Source: Saccopteryx bilineata (lineage: Eukaryota > Chordata > Mammalia > Chiroptera > Emballonuridae). Taken from it: a DNA stretch of 64,000 nucleotides. The notes below the pieces were generated by a model. It saw nothing but the letters and a program-made list of their open reading frames with translations. It was not told the origin of the DNA and ran no database searches. The stretch spans positions 130,848,522-130,912,521 of the forward strand of contig NC_089490.1 in NCBI RefSeq assembly GCF_036850765.1, read 5' to 3'. Positions 10,931 through 22,510 of the stretch are shown here, piece after piece (within the stretch, counting starts at the first letter, position 1; every line of letters starts with the position of its first letter). The position numbers and the translations under genes are program-made.

Positions 10931-13900
10931 GAAAATGCCTATAGAGTTTTTTATTTTTTTTAAAAAATGGTGGGTTTTTAAGGATTGCTCTTAAAAAAGA
11001 AAAAAACTACTGGAAGAGGCCAATCAAATACCACTAAGTTGAAATCAATTTCACTGAACAAACATCTCGCTTTAAATTTAAATTGAGTCTAAATTCATTT
11101 TGTCTCCCAGACTTCTAAAAGGTGGCATTCAATATGTTTACACTTGTTTCATCTCCTTTATGGCTAAGTCATGGTCTTCCACCTCCATTCTCTTCCCTTC
11201 TCACTTATCCTTTCATCCATATACTCAAGTTTGTATTTACGTATGTCTAATTTTTATAGGTGGCTTCTGAAATACACCAGACGAAAGAAGAAGCAGTCTT
11301 GAAAATAACTGGAAAATTGCACAACAGTGGGGCCGCTGGGCACATGCACATTCTGAGCTGCGAGGCTGCACAACAGACCAAACTTGCTAAAAGAGAGGCT
11401 AGAGGGTTTTTTTTTCCCCAAAGCATGTCAGTTTGCTGGGTGGGGTTGGCCTGGCCTCCTGCAGAAGCCATGTCCTTAGGAGCCCCAGCCTTCCTGAGAT
11501 GGGGGAGGGCCCGGCTGGCCTGGGGTTATGGCATGGAGACTCGGCCAAGGGAGGAGGGCTCTGCTGGAGGGCCAAGAACCACATCACTGTCCCATGAGGC
11601 CAAGGTTGGAGTCCAGTGAGGCTGAAGGCCAGGGTTCAGCAAGATGAAGGCCAGGGTCTAGTGAGGCCAAGGCCCAGTTTCCAGTGAGAGGAGGTCAACC
11701 ATTTGGAGGCAGTTGTTTCTCTGCTTCCCTGTATTGGGAGGTCCTGCAGGCACAGAGCCTCTGATGGACCCTGAGCCACATTGCCTCCATTGCCTGCATC
11801 TCCCAAAGCTCAGGGTTCGTGTCTGTCCACAACGACTATGGCTCTGCAATTCTCAGGAAAATGGGCCTGGACCCTCCCCCCAGAGCTGGGTCATCCCTTG
11901 ACCTTGCTGCCCTTCAGCTGTCTATCTCATCATCCTAATAGATTAGGACCAGGAAAAGGAAACCAATGAAACCTGCAGTCACATTCAAACTCTCCATTTC
12001 CAACATGGGGCGAGGGTGGGGGGAGGCTTTACTCTGTTGCTATAAAAGAGATCTGAGGGTTTTAGTTGACCAGAGGTAAAACGGGGTGGCTGAAAATGCA
12101 ATTTTCCTGCTCAAAAATGGAAGGCAACGTTATGGCAACCTTTTATCTGGGCTCTGTCCAAGATGCCATGTGGAATAGGGGTCTGGCACATGCTGGAGGA
12201 GAAGCTCCATGGTTTGCAGGACAGATCAAGGGGAAGATGGACACCATAACACAGACCCATGGGGAGAGATCCTTTATGAAGCTGCTGCCCAGCCCTTGGC
12301 ACAGGGTTCCAGAATGCTTGGGGTGACAGGGCAAGGCCTCTGAGCCTTGGTGATGGTGAAAAGCCTGGGGTCCTGTGCTCAAGGCACTGAGAATAGTGCC
12401 CAGCAAGCAGGCTAATGGCTCCTACCTTGACTGCAACCCCCAGGTGTGCCAGCTGCTACTGTCCACAGCCTTCATGACCAGGGCAGGGGAGGACATGGCA
12501 GAGCCTGTAGGCCAGCCGGACCAGGCCAGGCTCAGCTCTGCCCCTGCCGAGGGTTGCTAAGGAATTTGGGGCTCTGATGAGAACACAGGCTGCTGGTTGC
12601 CTTGGCTGCTCAGATGAGAGATAAGAAATCATCATGGGGAATAGCCATGGCCTAATAGTCACTTCATTTCCTTTTTCTCATTTTCAAAAATGCAGTTAGG
12701 GAGACCCCAGTACTGCATGGGCAGGGGAGCGTGTTGGTGTGTCCGGGTCTGTGGGTGTTCATGGATGGGGCCAGCTGCATCTGCATGTGACTGGTGTGTG
12801 TGTGAGCACATGTGTACAAGTGAGCGCCTCTGCCCCCATCTCCCAGTCCAGTTTTGTCAGGGGCCCTGAACTGGCTCCTGCTTTCCATTCATGTGAACTG
12901 GTTGACAAGCCCCCAGAACTTGACAAGGCAGTTCTCCTGTGGCACCTCTACCCTTGCACCCCACATTCCTTCCACTGGCACTCTCAGTGAATGGCCTGTG
13001 CTTTCAGACTCATATTTGGAGGGCCTTGTAACCTTGGTGGACAGCAGCGAGCCGTTAGTGTCATATAGGGACCATTAAAGAGAACATTTTGGAAAGTTCC
13101 AACAACCTGAAATTGTGGTTCAGAATCCATGTGAGAAAGCAGAGAAGCCTTAGTTGTGATGCGAAGGCAGGTTATGCTGGAAAGCTGCCCCACACCCCTG
13201 GGCTGCCCCACACCTCACGGGCCATGCAGGGCCACCGAGGACAGAGGCCTGAGTCCCAGTCTCCCTGTCTGAAGCCATCTGGTGAGGACAGTGACGGTTG
13301 GGACAGCATCTGCAAGCCATGTGGCTCTCTGCTCCACTTCATGCTGGCCAAGAATTTGGTAGGCCCAGTGCAGCCAGTGTGGCCAGATGTGTTCTTTTTT
13401 CCCCCAAGAGAAGCCTATGCCTCTGAAATATTCGTATTTTCATGGCAAATCTTTTGACTTAAAAAAAAAACAACTCAGCAATTTGAGTTCACAAACCAAA
13501 CCCGTGGGCTGTCAGTTTGGTAGCCCCTCATGCATCAGTTACATTTTACAGTGACTCCCGACTTTAGGCAAAGAGTAGGGATTTCTAGGGGGGGTGCTCT
13601 TGTAACCAAACCCCAGAAGGTGAAGGTCTTACAGAGAAGCACCTCATGGGCAGTGAGAGCTCAGGTTCTAGAGGAAGCTGATGAAGCTCACCTGCCCCCA
13701 GCCCCCAGGGGATGACCTTCCCATCCTGAAAATTCAGCTTCTTCCTGCAAAAGTGGGCTGTTGTAGTTCCACCTTATAGATTGTCATGAGGACAAGGATC
13801 TCAAGGTCTTGGCAGTTCTAAATGTTATCCTTGCTAATTGTTAAAATGCAGCACAGTATTTGCAGACCAGTTGTAATCAGAATGAGCTTGACAGGAACTC
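10931..13900. other. Intergenic DNA, mostly unassigned
   Basis: No gene is supported. A short tandem repeat lies at 11594-11687. Around 13,350-13,530 the text resembles a worn hAT (MER-type) remnant, with GTGGCCAGATGTGTTC early and CCCGTGGGCTGTCAGTTTGG late, but I cannot bound it. Several overlapping open frames between 11,250 and 13,450 have no recognisable domains. Confidence 0.45.
11594..11687 (+). repeat. Short tandem repeat, about 22-bp unit, four copies
   Basis: Four imperfect units share the pattern GAGGC-AAGGCCAGGGTTCAG-like with a common CCAG or TCAG end. They occur in direct succession at about 11594, 11617, 11641 and 11662. No function is suggested. Confidence 0.7.
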
Positions 13901-14115
13901 AAAAGATAACTGTAGGCCCTGGCCAGATAGCTCAGTTGGTTAGAGCATTGTCCCAATAATCCAAGGTTGTAGGTTTGATCCCCAATCAGGGCACATGCAA
14001 GAGTCAACCAATGAATGCATAAATAAAATAAATTGATGTTTCTCTCTCTCTCTCTTCCTCTTGCTCTCTAAAATCAATCAATAAGATTTTTTTTTTAAAA
14101 AAAAGATAAATGTAG
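13901..14115 (+). mobile_element. Ves-type bat SINE with TSD
   Basis: The body is 13916-14100. It begins GCCCTGGCCAGATAGCTCAG, with the tRNA A-box, followed by a B-box-like GGTTTGATCCC and the Ves-type CAACCAATGAATGCATAAAT segment. A CT-rich run and an A-rich end follow. The duplicated target is AAAAGATAACTGTAG (13901-13915) and AAAAGATAAATGTAG (14101-14115). The next SINE follows immediately. Confidence 0.9.
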
Positions 14116-14457
14116 CCTGACCAGGCGGTGGCACAGTGGATAGAGCATCGGACTGGGATGCAGAGGACCCAGGTTCGAAACCCCGAGGTCGCCAGCTTGA
14201 GTGCGGGCTCATCTGGTTTGAGCAAAGCTCACCAGCTTGGACCCAAGGTTGCTGGCTCGAGCAAGGGGTTACTCGGTCCGCTGAAGGCCCGCGGTCAAGG
14301 CACATATGAGAAAGCAATCAATGAACAACTAAGGTGTCGCAACGAAAAACTGATGATTGATGCTTCTCATCTCTCTCCGTTCCTGTCTGTTTGTCCCTAT
14401 CTATCCCTCTCTCTGACTCTCTCTCTCTCTGAAAAAAAAAAAAAAAGATAAATGTAG
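14101..14457 (+). mobile_element. Second SINE (about 330-bp type) inserted at the same site
   Basis: The body is 14116-14442 and begins CCTGACCAGGCGGTGGCACA. It has a B-box-like GGTTCGAAACC at 14172-14182, the GAGGTCGCCAGCTTGAGTG segment and a long A tail. Its target duplication, AAAAGATAAATGTAG, is identical at 14101-14115 and 14443-14457. The left copy is also the right duplication of the preceding Ves SINE, so this is the later insertion. Confidence 0.92.
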
Positions 14458-14959
14458 CCAACTGCAAAGAAGAAATCAACATGTAGTTGACCAAATAGTG
14501 TATATAGGCAATGTCTAAGCTTCCCTTTGGGGAAATAAAACTTTGAATGTGAATCCAGTCTCCTTTGCTTGTTGCAAGTAAATAAAAGTACCTTGTGACA
14601 ACCCCTTTTTATTCTTGAATAGAGCACCCCAAGAGGCCAACCCCTTGAGTTTGATAACACAAGGAGATGGTTTACCTAAGAGCTTTGCTGATTCACCAGC
14701 AGAACTGCCCCCGTGTCACACTGAGCCAGTCAAGTGTTTTCCTCTTTCCACTCCAGAGGCTGAGCCAGGCCAGTCACCAGGGCAGATGGAGGTGGTCATG
14801 GGGCATGAATGTGTATGGTCCTTCTCCTGAGAAGGCAGCTTGGAAGCCCCTGATTAGTGTCTCAGGGAGGCTCTTAGTTCCCAATGCTGAACACAATCTT
14901 CTTCATTCTCTCACTTAAATTCTCCCCTTGGAACAAGGTGCAACCTCTGGGCCAAGATC

Positions 14960-15330
14960 AGCAAGGCCCTCTGCATCTATGGTCCCTTAGCTGCCTCTCT
15001 TACTTTATTTCTTCCTCCTTTACTCCCTCTGGCCTTGCCTGGAGCAGAGAAAGTGCTCTCCTGACTCGAAGCCTTTGCACATGTTGGTCTTTATGCTCGA
15101 GATGCTCACATAGTGGTGACTGACCATTCTTCCTGGTAACCTCTTTCCCCTCAACTTTCAGCGAAACCCTCTCCTACCTCCTCTCCTTGTCCCATGCATT
15201 CAATATCACATGCTTATTTTTATTTTCTTTATGGTATTTATTTTTGGTAGTTATTTGTTGATCCATTTGGTAAATATTTTTTGAGCACCTACTATGTCCC
15301 AGGCTATGTTTTGTTAAACACAGTGGATTT
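14960..15330. repeat. L2-like remnants in mixed orientation
   Basis: About 14,990-15,190 resembles antisense L2 (TTACTCCCTCTGGCCTTGCC-like text, then GAAGCCTTTGCACATG). About 15,230-15,315 resembles a sense L2 3' end (GGTAAATATTTTTTGAGCAC, then CTACTATGTCCCAGGC). Both are ancient and diverged, and the boundaries are approximate. Confidence 0.45.
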
Positions 15331-15363
15331 TTTTGTGTGTGTGAGCCTTCGAAAAGGTTGCTT

Positions 15364-15601
15364 GAGACTTGTTTGGAGGTTCTAGCAGGGGAGCACAGCT
15401 ACTCGTATACCCTTGACCGAAGAACGGTCCTTTCTTCTAGCGGGGAAGGTTGTCCTCTTCGACCGAGCGCGCAGCTTCAGGAGGGACGCACATGGAGCGG
15501 TGAGGGAGGAAGGGGACACCCGCCTAGCCAGCCAGATCAGCCGAATCAACCCTGGCGATCAATGGGGTGACAGATGTCGCAGCCAGATCGCCCTCACATC
15601 C
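15364..15601 (-). pseudogene. RN7SK: 7SK RNA retropseudogene, 3'-truncated and tail-less
   Basis: Read on the minus strand from 15601, it begins GGATGTGAGGGCGATCTGGC, the 5' end of 7SK small nuclear RNA. It follows 7SK through its GATCTGGCTGGCTAGGCGGG, CGCGCGCTCGGTCGAAGAGG and GGGTATACGAGTAGCTG segments to about CCTCCAAACAAG. It then stops, lacking roughly the last quarter of the 7SK RNA. There is no A tail. Near-identical 14-mers flank it: CGAAAAGGTTGCTT at 15350-15363 and CGACAAGGTTGCTT at 15601-15614, one mismatch. Functional 7SK is a Pol III transcript that holds P-TEFb in an inactive complex. This copy has lost its 3' end, and I see no upstream 7SK promoter elements, so it should be silent. 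Confidence 0.92.
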
Positions 15602-15804
15602 GACAAGGTTGCTTATCAGGCAAAAATCCACCCTGGTACAGGTGTCACCCGGGCCTACACTACAGCTGGCTTTGGTTCTAAAGTCAGTGATGATATGAAT
15701 AAAAGCATGTGATTCAAATACTCTGGAAATTTTCCAGTGACTGCCATTCTGTGTCTGCAGCCCAATCCTGTAGAATGTATAGTCAGTACAGGCTGTGGTG
15801 GAGA

Positions 15805-16000
15805 GCAGTGCTAGCTAAGATGTCCAGTTCAGAGCCTTTACACATATTAAATCATTTAACTCTCAAAACCACCCTGCGAAGTAAGAGATACTGTTATGTC
15901 CATTATACAATTTAAGAAACAGGCACACGAAGGTTAAGACGTTTTCTGAGGTCACAAAACTAGAAAGTGGTTGACAGAGCCAAGCATCCTGTCTCAGGGT
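15805..16000 (-). repeat. MIR SINE remnant, antisense
   Basis: The + strand reads as a reversed MIR: CATTTAACTCTCAAAACCAC, then CTGTTATGTCCATTATACAA, AAGAAACAGGCACACGAAGG, TCTGAGGTCACAAAACTAG and AGTGGTTGACAGAGCC. The order matches antisense MIR core sequence. Confidence 0.65.
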
Positions 16001-18046
16001 TGCTCCGGGGATGTCACCCCCACTTCCCAACCTGCTGCCCAGGGTGGGAAAAGGAGCTAAACTGTGACTGCTGTGTCACAGAGGAGGACACGGGGCATGG
16101 ACAGGCTGAGCATGTGTGCAAGTCATGTGTGGGTACTGCAGATGCCTCATCATGCTAGTAAATGAGTCCGTGGGCTCAACTTCAGGCTTCCTGTGCTGCA
16201 GTGGAACTATCATGTGGTGAGGTGACCAGACCTGGGATAGAGGGAGTGGCATGGGAAGGAGGCAAGTTCCAGGGCCAATGAGGAAGTGAATGAAGCTGGC
16301 GACCCCTCTGGTGGAGGGTAAAGGAAATGAGGGGCCCAGATGCCCAGGTGTTTGTGGCAGGAGAAGAAATGCCAGGTGAGAGACCAGGAGGACTAGACCG
16401 GGGACTGGGTTGAGGCAGAGATTGGGCTGTGAGTCACTGGGGCTCTGAGATATCTTGATGGGGACACCTGGGCCTTATTACATTTACAGGATGCAATGGA
16501 CCTGGTTCTGGTTGGGGTCATAGTTGCACAGACTCTGAATCCATGGGAGAGTATGAGGTTGCCCAGGAAGAAAGAAGCCAGGGACATAGCTTGTGGGAAG
16601 GGCGCATGTGTGGACTGGATAGGCCTGAGAAGTGGGTACAGTGTGAAGAGAAGAATCTTCGCTTGAAGGGGCTTCCTTATACCAGATCTGTAAAGAGCCT
16701 GCAAAAGCCACTGGGCTCAGGGACAATTTATTTCACCCCTAAACAAAAACTTTAAAACATTACACAAAAGTTACAGGTATAGGTATATGTCCTGCCCCTC
16801 CCCAATGATAAGAAGAAGGAAATGCTATTTTGCAGGGAGCAGAGGTGACCAGTTTTCCCAAGTACTGCAGTTTACATGTCCTGAGGACAGTGTCGGATCT
16901 CAGTGTTTCTTCCCAGGAGGAGAGACCATCTGGAGCTGCTAGGAGGGAGCCAGCCAAAAGGAACCTTTCTACTGGAAATGGGGTTGGGGATGGGGAAGAG
17001 GCCTCCTGGCATATCACGAAAGAAGAGTGGGGTCCCCAGAGAGTCTCTAGTGGCTGAAGTGATGGGCAAAGGCCTTCCACTCTGCTTTCAGAGCTTCCTC
17101 CCACTGCATCCTTGTCTTAGGATCCACGGAAAGTACCACTACCAGCCCCAGCCAGAAGCTATGACCATTTTAAGACCTGTACTCTAGATTTTGTGAACTG
17201 GACAGGGTTGGTCCTCTCACACAAACTGAAATTCAAGAAGCCTGCACGGAACTGCCTATCTACACTATGTTCCTGCCATCTGAGTTGGCCTTATAAAGGA
17301 GTCTTGGAATCTTAGTTCAACCAATAGGGCTAAGACTTTCCCCATCCATTTGAAGCTACACACTCTAACCAACAAGAGTGCCTCTACTCTGACCAATCAG
17401 GACAGTACCTTTGCACCAATCAAACTGCAAGGATTTGAAGTCCTCATTTGCATGAAGAAAGACCAGTCAGGTACCAGGGAGGCTGGGGGCTGCCAGGTTG
17501 AACACTAACATGCATTTTGCCTCATGACCTTTGTTGGCAGCTGGTTTAGTAATGGTCATGTGACTCAGCCTTGGTCTACAGACCAGAGGGGAGCCAGCCA
17601 GTCCTTCTGGGAAAGGGCAAAAAACCTGTATGTGGCATGGCCATCCTTCTACCTTACCAGGCGCATAGACCCAGATGGTAGATTGAGCTCTGGAGCTGTC
17701 ATATCTGCAGATCCTGTATATGAAATCGTGCATTTTCTTACAGTTTAAGCTGGCTGTGTGACTTGCAGTCAGGGTTATCTTAAGAAACCCAGGGGTCTTT
17801 TTCAGTTGGGAGATGGGAACCAAATGGCCCTCCTCACCTCTAAGAGGTCAGGCACCGGTGGACCCAGGTTCTAGACCAGGATATAAAGGGGCCCAGGATA
17901 TCATTCCCTGCTACACCCAGACATCCCCCTGAAAATTCCTGCACCTCTGCCTCTCTGCTAGGTTGAACATATGTGCAAATGGGCCATCACTCACAAGAGG
18001 ACACTGAGCTTCCATCCCTTCCCAGGTCATTACTTCTGTTGAGTTT
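16001..18046. other. Intergenic DNA, nothing assigned
   Basis: No gene or clearly bounded repeat is seen. Overlapping frames at 16,393-17,190 and 17,467-17,823 lack recognisable domains. Confidence 0.45.
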
Positions 18047-18475
18047 AAAACTGCAGCTTGTGGCCCTGGCCGGTTGGCTCAGTGGTACAGCGTTGGTCGG
18101 CCTGGCATGCAGGAGTCCCAGGTTCGATTCCTGGCCAGGGCACACAGGAGAAGCGCCCATCTACTTCTCCACCCCTCCCCCTCTCCTTCCTCTCTGTCTC
18201 TCTCTTCCCCTCCCGCAGCCAAGGCTCCATTGGAGCAAAGATGGCCCGGCTGCTGAGGATGGCTCCATGGCCTCTGCCTCAGGTGCTAGAATGGCTCTGG
18301 TTGCAATGGAGCAACGCCCCAGATGGGCAGAGCATCGCCCCCTGGTGGGCATGCTGGGTGGATCTGGTTGGGCACATGCGGGAGTCTGTCTGACTGCCTC
18401 CCCGTTTCCAACTTCAGAAAAATAAAAAAAAAATTAAAAAAAAAAACAAAACAAAAAACAAAACTGCAGCTCGTG
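18047..18475 (+). mobile_element. tRNA-derived bat SINE (about 400-bp type) with TSD
   Basis: The body is 18063-18459. It starts GCCCTGGCCGGTTGGCTCAG, has the B-box-like GGTTCGATTCC at 18121-18131, then CACACAGGAGAAGCGCCCAT and CATCGCCCCCTGGTGGGCAT, and ends in a long A-rich tail. The target duplication is AAAACTGCAGCTTGTG (18047-18062) and AAAACTGCAGCTCGTG (18460-18475), one mismatch. Confidence 0.93.
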
Positions 18476-21400
18476 TTCACATGTAGGATTGCTGACTGAG
18501 CCTGGATCCCCTGGCCTCGAAACTTCTAGTCTTTTGTCTTCCACTTCCTGGCAGAACTGATTCCAATGGTGGTATGACAACTCTGTGTAGAATGCGACAA
18601 GAAAAACAATTGCTACCTAGAAACCATACCCCTTTGTCCTGCTTTTCCTGGCACAAGCACCATGTCAAGGTGTGTGTGTGTGGAGGGATGCTCAAGAAAT
18701 AGCAAGAACCACTACCCAAAGGCCATCCGGCTGCCACATTCTGTTCAATCAGTATTCCCCTGACAATATTGCTTACCCAGGCTGCTCCTGGCCAGGACTC
18801 CATCAGTGTATCTGATGAGGCCACTGCGCTTGCTGTTTGCCAACAGTGGAAGAGGACAGAGCTGCTGTCTTCAGAGGTCCCTTTACAAGGTCACTAAGAC
18901 CTTACAGCTCTTATTATCTGTATCCAGGTCCCCAGGGTGGGGGGACTCTAAGAGTCTAGGTCTACCCCCTAACTGGTCAGAGCTTGCTTGTATGGAGGGA
19001 AGACAGTGAAACCTCCTGCTTGTAGCCTGCAGTGAGCGCAGACTCTGTCAAAGATTGTGACCTCGTCAAACAGCAGAATTTCTGGTTTCTCTGTGGCCAT
19101 CAAGGGAACTGAGTAAGTCTGTGCTGGCATATGTGGCCTGGAAGCCAGAGGTGAAGCAGAGAGCTCTGCCCATTTCTTCAGAATAAGGCAGGGCACTGTG
19201 CCTGACAAGATTTGGCAGAGGGAACAGGGGAAGACATTTTTTTTCTTAATGTCCCTGCTTAATGCATAGGGATTTGTGACACCCAAGATGACCATGAAAG
19301 GTTTACATTTCTTTCTTCAAATCATATCCTTGGGAAGCTTTTAAGGGGGTGGGGGCCCAAGCTCATCTTGAATTGTCCTCATTCCACCACCCTGCCCCAC
19401 CTGCAGCTGTTCTTGACTGGGATTGCAACTCCAGACCTTCATGATCAGTCTGGTAACAACCCTGAACAATAGGCAGGTGCAGGACAATAGAGAGTAGTTG
19501 GGATTGTGTCAAGCAGAAGAGTACAAGCCAGACCTAAACACGTCCACTATCAGCTCAAAGAAGACACATATTACACTCACTGAACAAGTACTGGAGTAGA
19601 GTTGGCCTGTAGTCTGTGGTCTACATTTTGGGTTCTACTCTGAATAACTAGATGGGCAAAGAAATGCTGGGGATTTCTGTGCCCACATTTTACCTGGAAG
19701 AGGAAGAAGGGGACCAAAGAGAGAAGCAAGCACCAGTGGGTGGGCACCATTTTCTAGAAGGTAAAGAGATCTGAGCCTTGGAGGTGTGAAGAAGTATATG
19801 GTTTTTTGCTTGCTTTTTCATTCTTTTTGAGTTGAGGAGAGGTCATTATGAATTCCAGAGAAACCCATAAGGATTCCCTATGTGGAAGTTTCACTGTAAA
19901 TTTGGATGCCTATGTGCCCAATTCATCCATATGCCTTGCAGGGTGTCATTGTGGGGACCAAAAGCTGGGCTGGTCAAGGGCAGTGGTCAGCCTCCCATTC
20001 ATGGGGGGCTCCATGTAGATGGAGTTCTAGGAGACTGGGGGTGATGTGGGCAAGAACAGGTGCCAGGGGTGATGCAGGTGTGTCAGGGAGACAATGCCTC
20101 TTTCTAAAAAATGTCCTACAACTGGTATTCCAAAGCGTGTAGATAATTTAGTATGTGGACCTGTTGGAACAAACCATGTCTCGCAAAGTGAACATCCCTC
20201 CTTCTCACGTTTCCTTCTGCTCCCCTCACCGCTACATCAAAGGGAAGGTCCCTGATCCTGCTTACCTACCTGTCTCATCAATTTTTCAACACTTGCTAAT
20301 CAGCTTTACCCTCAGTGCCTTTTGCAGGGAGTAGTATCTAGAATTGGATTTTTAAAAATTTTGTTTTCATTTTATTTATTTTTGACAGGTACTTTTGATT
20401 TATAGAGAGATGCTGGCTTTTCATTTATGGTAATGATTTAAAGTACCCTTTAAAAACTTAAGTACAGAATGAGGTATGGTATACAGATATAACGATGGTG
20501 ATGGGAAGGCTTGGCAGGGAGGTGAATGAGGCTGTGGAACTTGACTCCTGAAGCCTGTGAGGCTGTTAGTTGAGTAGTATGAGGACGAAAGCACAACCAC
20601 GAGACGGCTGAGTGGAAGGATGCCATGGCTTCTAAGATACTGCTGGACCCAACTCTGGGCTACCTGACTCCCTGAGACTTCAGGAGTCAATCCATGCTGC
20701 TTCTTACGGAAGCCCTCCAGGATGGCTGGATCCAGCGTCCTGTCTCCTCCCACTGATCACCATCTGCCTTTCTCTGGAACCAGCTGTGTTATCAGAGGTT
20801 TCAAAAGTAGATGCCTGCTGGGGGTGAGGCCCCAGGACACACAGAAGCTCTAGGGCACCTGTCCCATGTAAGGGTTAACAACAGAAATGGGGTCGGTGTG
20901 GCCATGTTCCAGTTTTTCAAGAAGAGTCAGAAATCTAAATTCTAATGTAAAAACCTCACCATTTGTAATGTTTACATCAAATGTTCACCATCCCTGGGGA
21001 CTGGGTCATGCCTCAGCACCCGCAGGTGGCACAGAGGGAAGTGTGCAGGTGACGATGGCCAGCAAGCTGCAGTGCCCTCAAGCCCAGGTCCTGAAAGCAG
21101 AGGGACTGAGAAAATGAGACCACAGCTGGAGTGGGTTGTGTAAGTCATGTTTCCCCATAAGACCTGGGCCTCCTGGCTGGCATGGAGGGGCCTGACTCAT
21201 CAGGCCTTGTCTGACCAGAACGAAACCCAGAGCCCTGGGCACACAGGCCTGAAGCAGTGTGGATGAGAAGATCCAAAGGACTGGTGTCCACTCTCCCAGA
21301 AAGTGGGGTGGAAGTCTGGAATCACATAGCAGAGATGTTCCAACAGACACATGCCTGAGAGGGTGCTTGCAGGCAGGACCTGGGGAGAAAGGTCACTGTT

Positions 21401-21839
21401 GGGAGCAGCAGGTCTGGTGGGATAGTGACTCCAGGCTCAGGACTTTGCTGGAGAAGAGGGTGTCCAGCTGCCAACGGCCTTTGACAGCACACTTGCTCCA
21501 AGATGGAGAGGTATGCCTGGTATTCTGAATTGGAAAAGGTAGGTAGAGAGGAGAAAGGCTATTTCAGGCGGGGCCTGGGGGAGAGCAAAGCCCAGGAGGT
21601 TACATGCCCACGTGGGATTCATTCAGCAGAGGTGAGGGCTGGTACCTGCCTGTCCTGCCTGTGCTCTAGGAGGGAGGGCCAGGTCTGGGTGGAGGAGGCT
21701 GGGTGGACTCCCAGGCTGCAGTGGAGGGATGGAGAGGCAGGTGGAGGGGACAGGGATTCCAGGCAGAGAGAAGTTGAGGACTCAAGGAACCCTGCCTCTA
21801 TCTGGGAGGGTAAAAGTTGATCTTTGGGGTAGCACTGCT
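18476..21839. other. Intergenic DNA upstream of ADAMTS2, nothing assigned
   Basis: No gene, splice-bounded exon or recognisable repeat was identified. GC content rises toward the promoter. Open frames are short, overlapping and without domains. Distal regulatory elements could lie here but cannot be seen without conservation data. Confidence 0.45.
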
Positions 21840-22249
21840 TGAGGGCATGTTTCTATAAAAGCTCTTTTGGCGTCTGGGGTCTCCATCTCAGATCTCCTCA
21901 ACCCCAACCCCTCCCTGAGTCCTGTCCTGCCTCAGGGCATAAAGATAGAGCCAGGTAACCCCTATTGCCCCAGGGATGACCGGTGAGCCCCTGCCCACCC
22001 CCCCACCCCCACCCCGAGAACAACTCTCTGTGTGGGAATGCTCTGGCGGCCGCGCTCCTCCCGGGTTGTATGCCACGAGAGCGTGTGGAAACCGAGTGTG
22101 GCCAGCGGTGGGGCTCCCCAGGCGCGACCCGCGGTGCTTCTCGGCCGCCGCCTCATGGTGTCTCTGCTGCGCAGCAAGCAGGGGGAGGGGTGAGAGATGG
22201 GGGGGGGGGGGTGGACGCCGGCAGCACCAAGAAGCGCCGGGTCACGGCA

Positions 22250-22510
22250 GGCTGAGGCGCCCGCCGTCCCCGCCCTCCCTGCGCTCTCCTTCTCCCTCCG
22301 CCCGCCTCCCTCGCTGGCTCCTTCCCTCTCTCCGCCTCTCCTCCGCGTTCCCCGCCCTCCCCTCCCCGCCTCGCCTCGCCTCCTCCGCCCCGCGCCCTGC
22401 GGTGCTGCAGCTGCAGGCGGCTACAGCTGCCCCCAGATGTGGGCTGGGCAGCGTGCGGGGAACTTTCGTGCCGGCTCCGAGTGCGGGGCCCAGGCTACGG
22501 TCCGGCTGCC
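22250..22510 (+). promoter_or_regulatory. Likely ADAMTS2 core promoter and 5' UTR
   Basis: This stretch directly upstream of the coding start is rich in CCGCCC/CCGCCT-type GC boxes and pyrimidine runs, without a nearby TATA box. The transcription start cannot be fixed from sequence. An in-frame upstream ATG at 22439 lies in a weak context (C at -3, T at +4), whereas the ATG at 22511 has a strong one. A TATAAAA at 21854-21860 lies about 650 bp from the start codon and is not obviously used. Confidence 0.5.

Noticed and set aside
15413..15712. 99-codon + strand frame that at first looked like a conserved protein
   Set aside because: The DNA is antisense 7SK RNA up to 15601; the apparent protein is a chance translation of it.
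21854..21860. TATAAAA as the ADAMTS2 TATA box
   Set aside because: It lies about 650 bp from the start codon and outside the CpG-rich core. Nothing ties it to transcription initiation.
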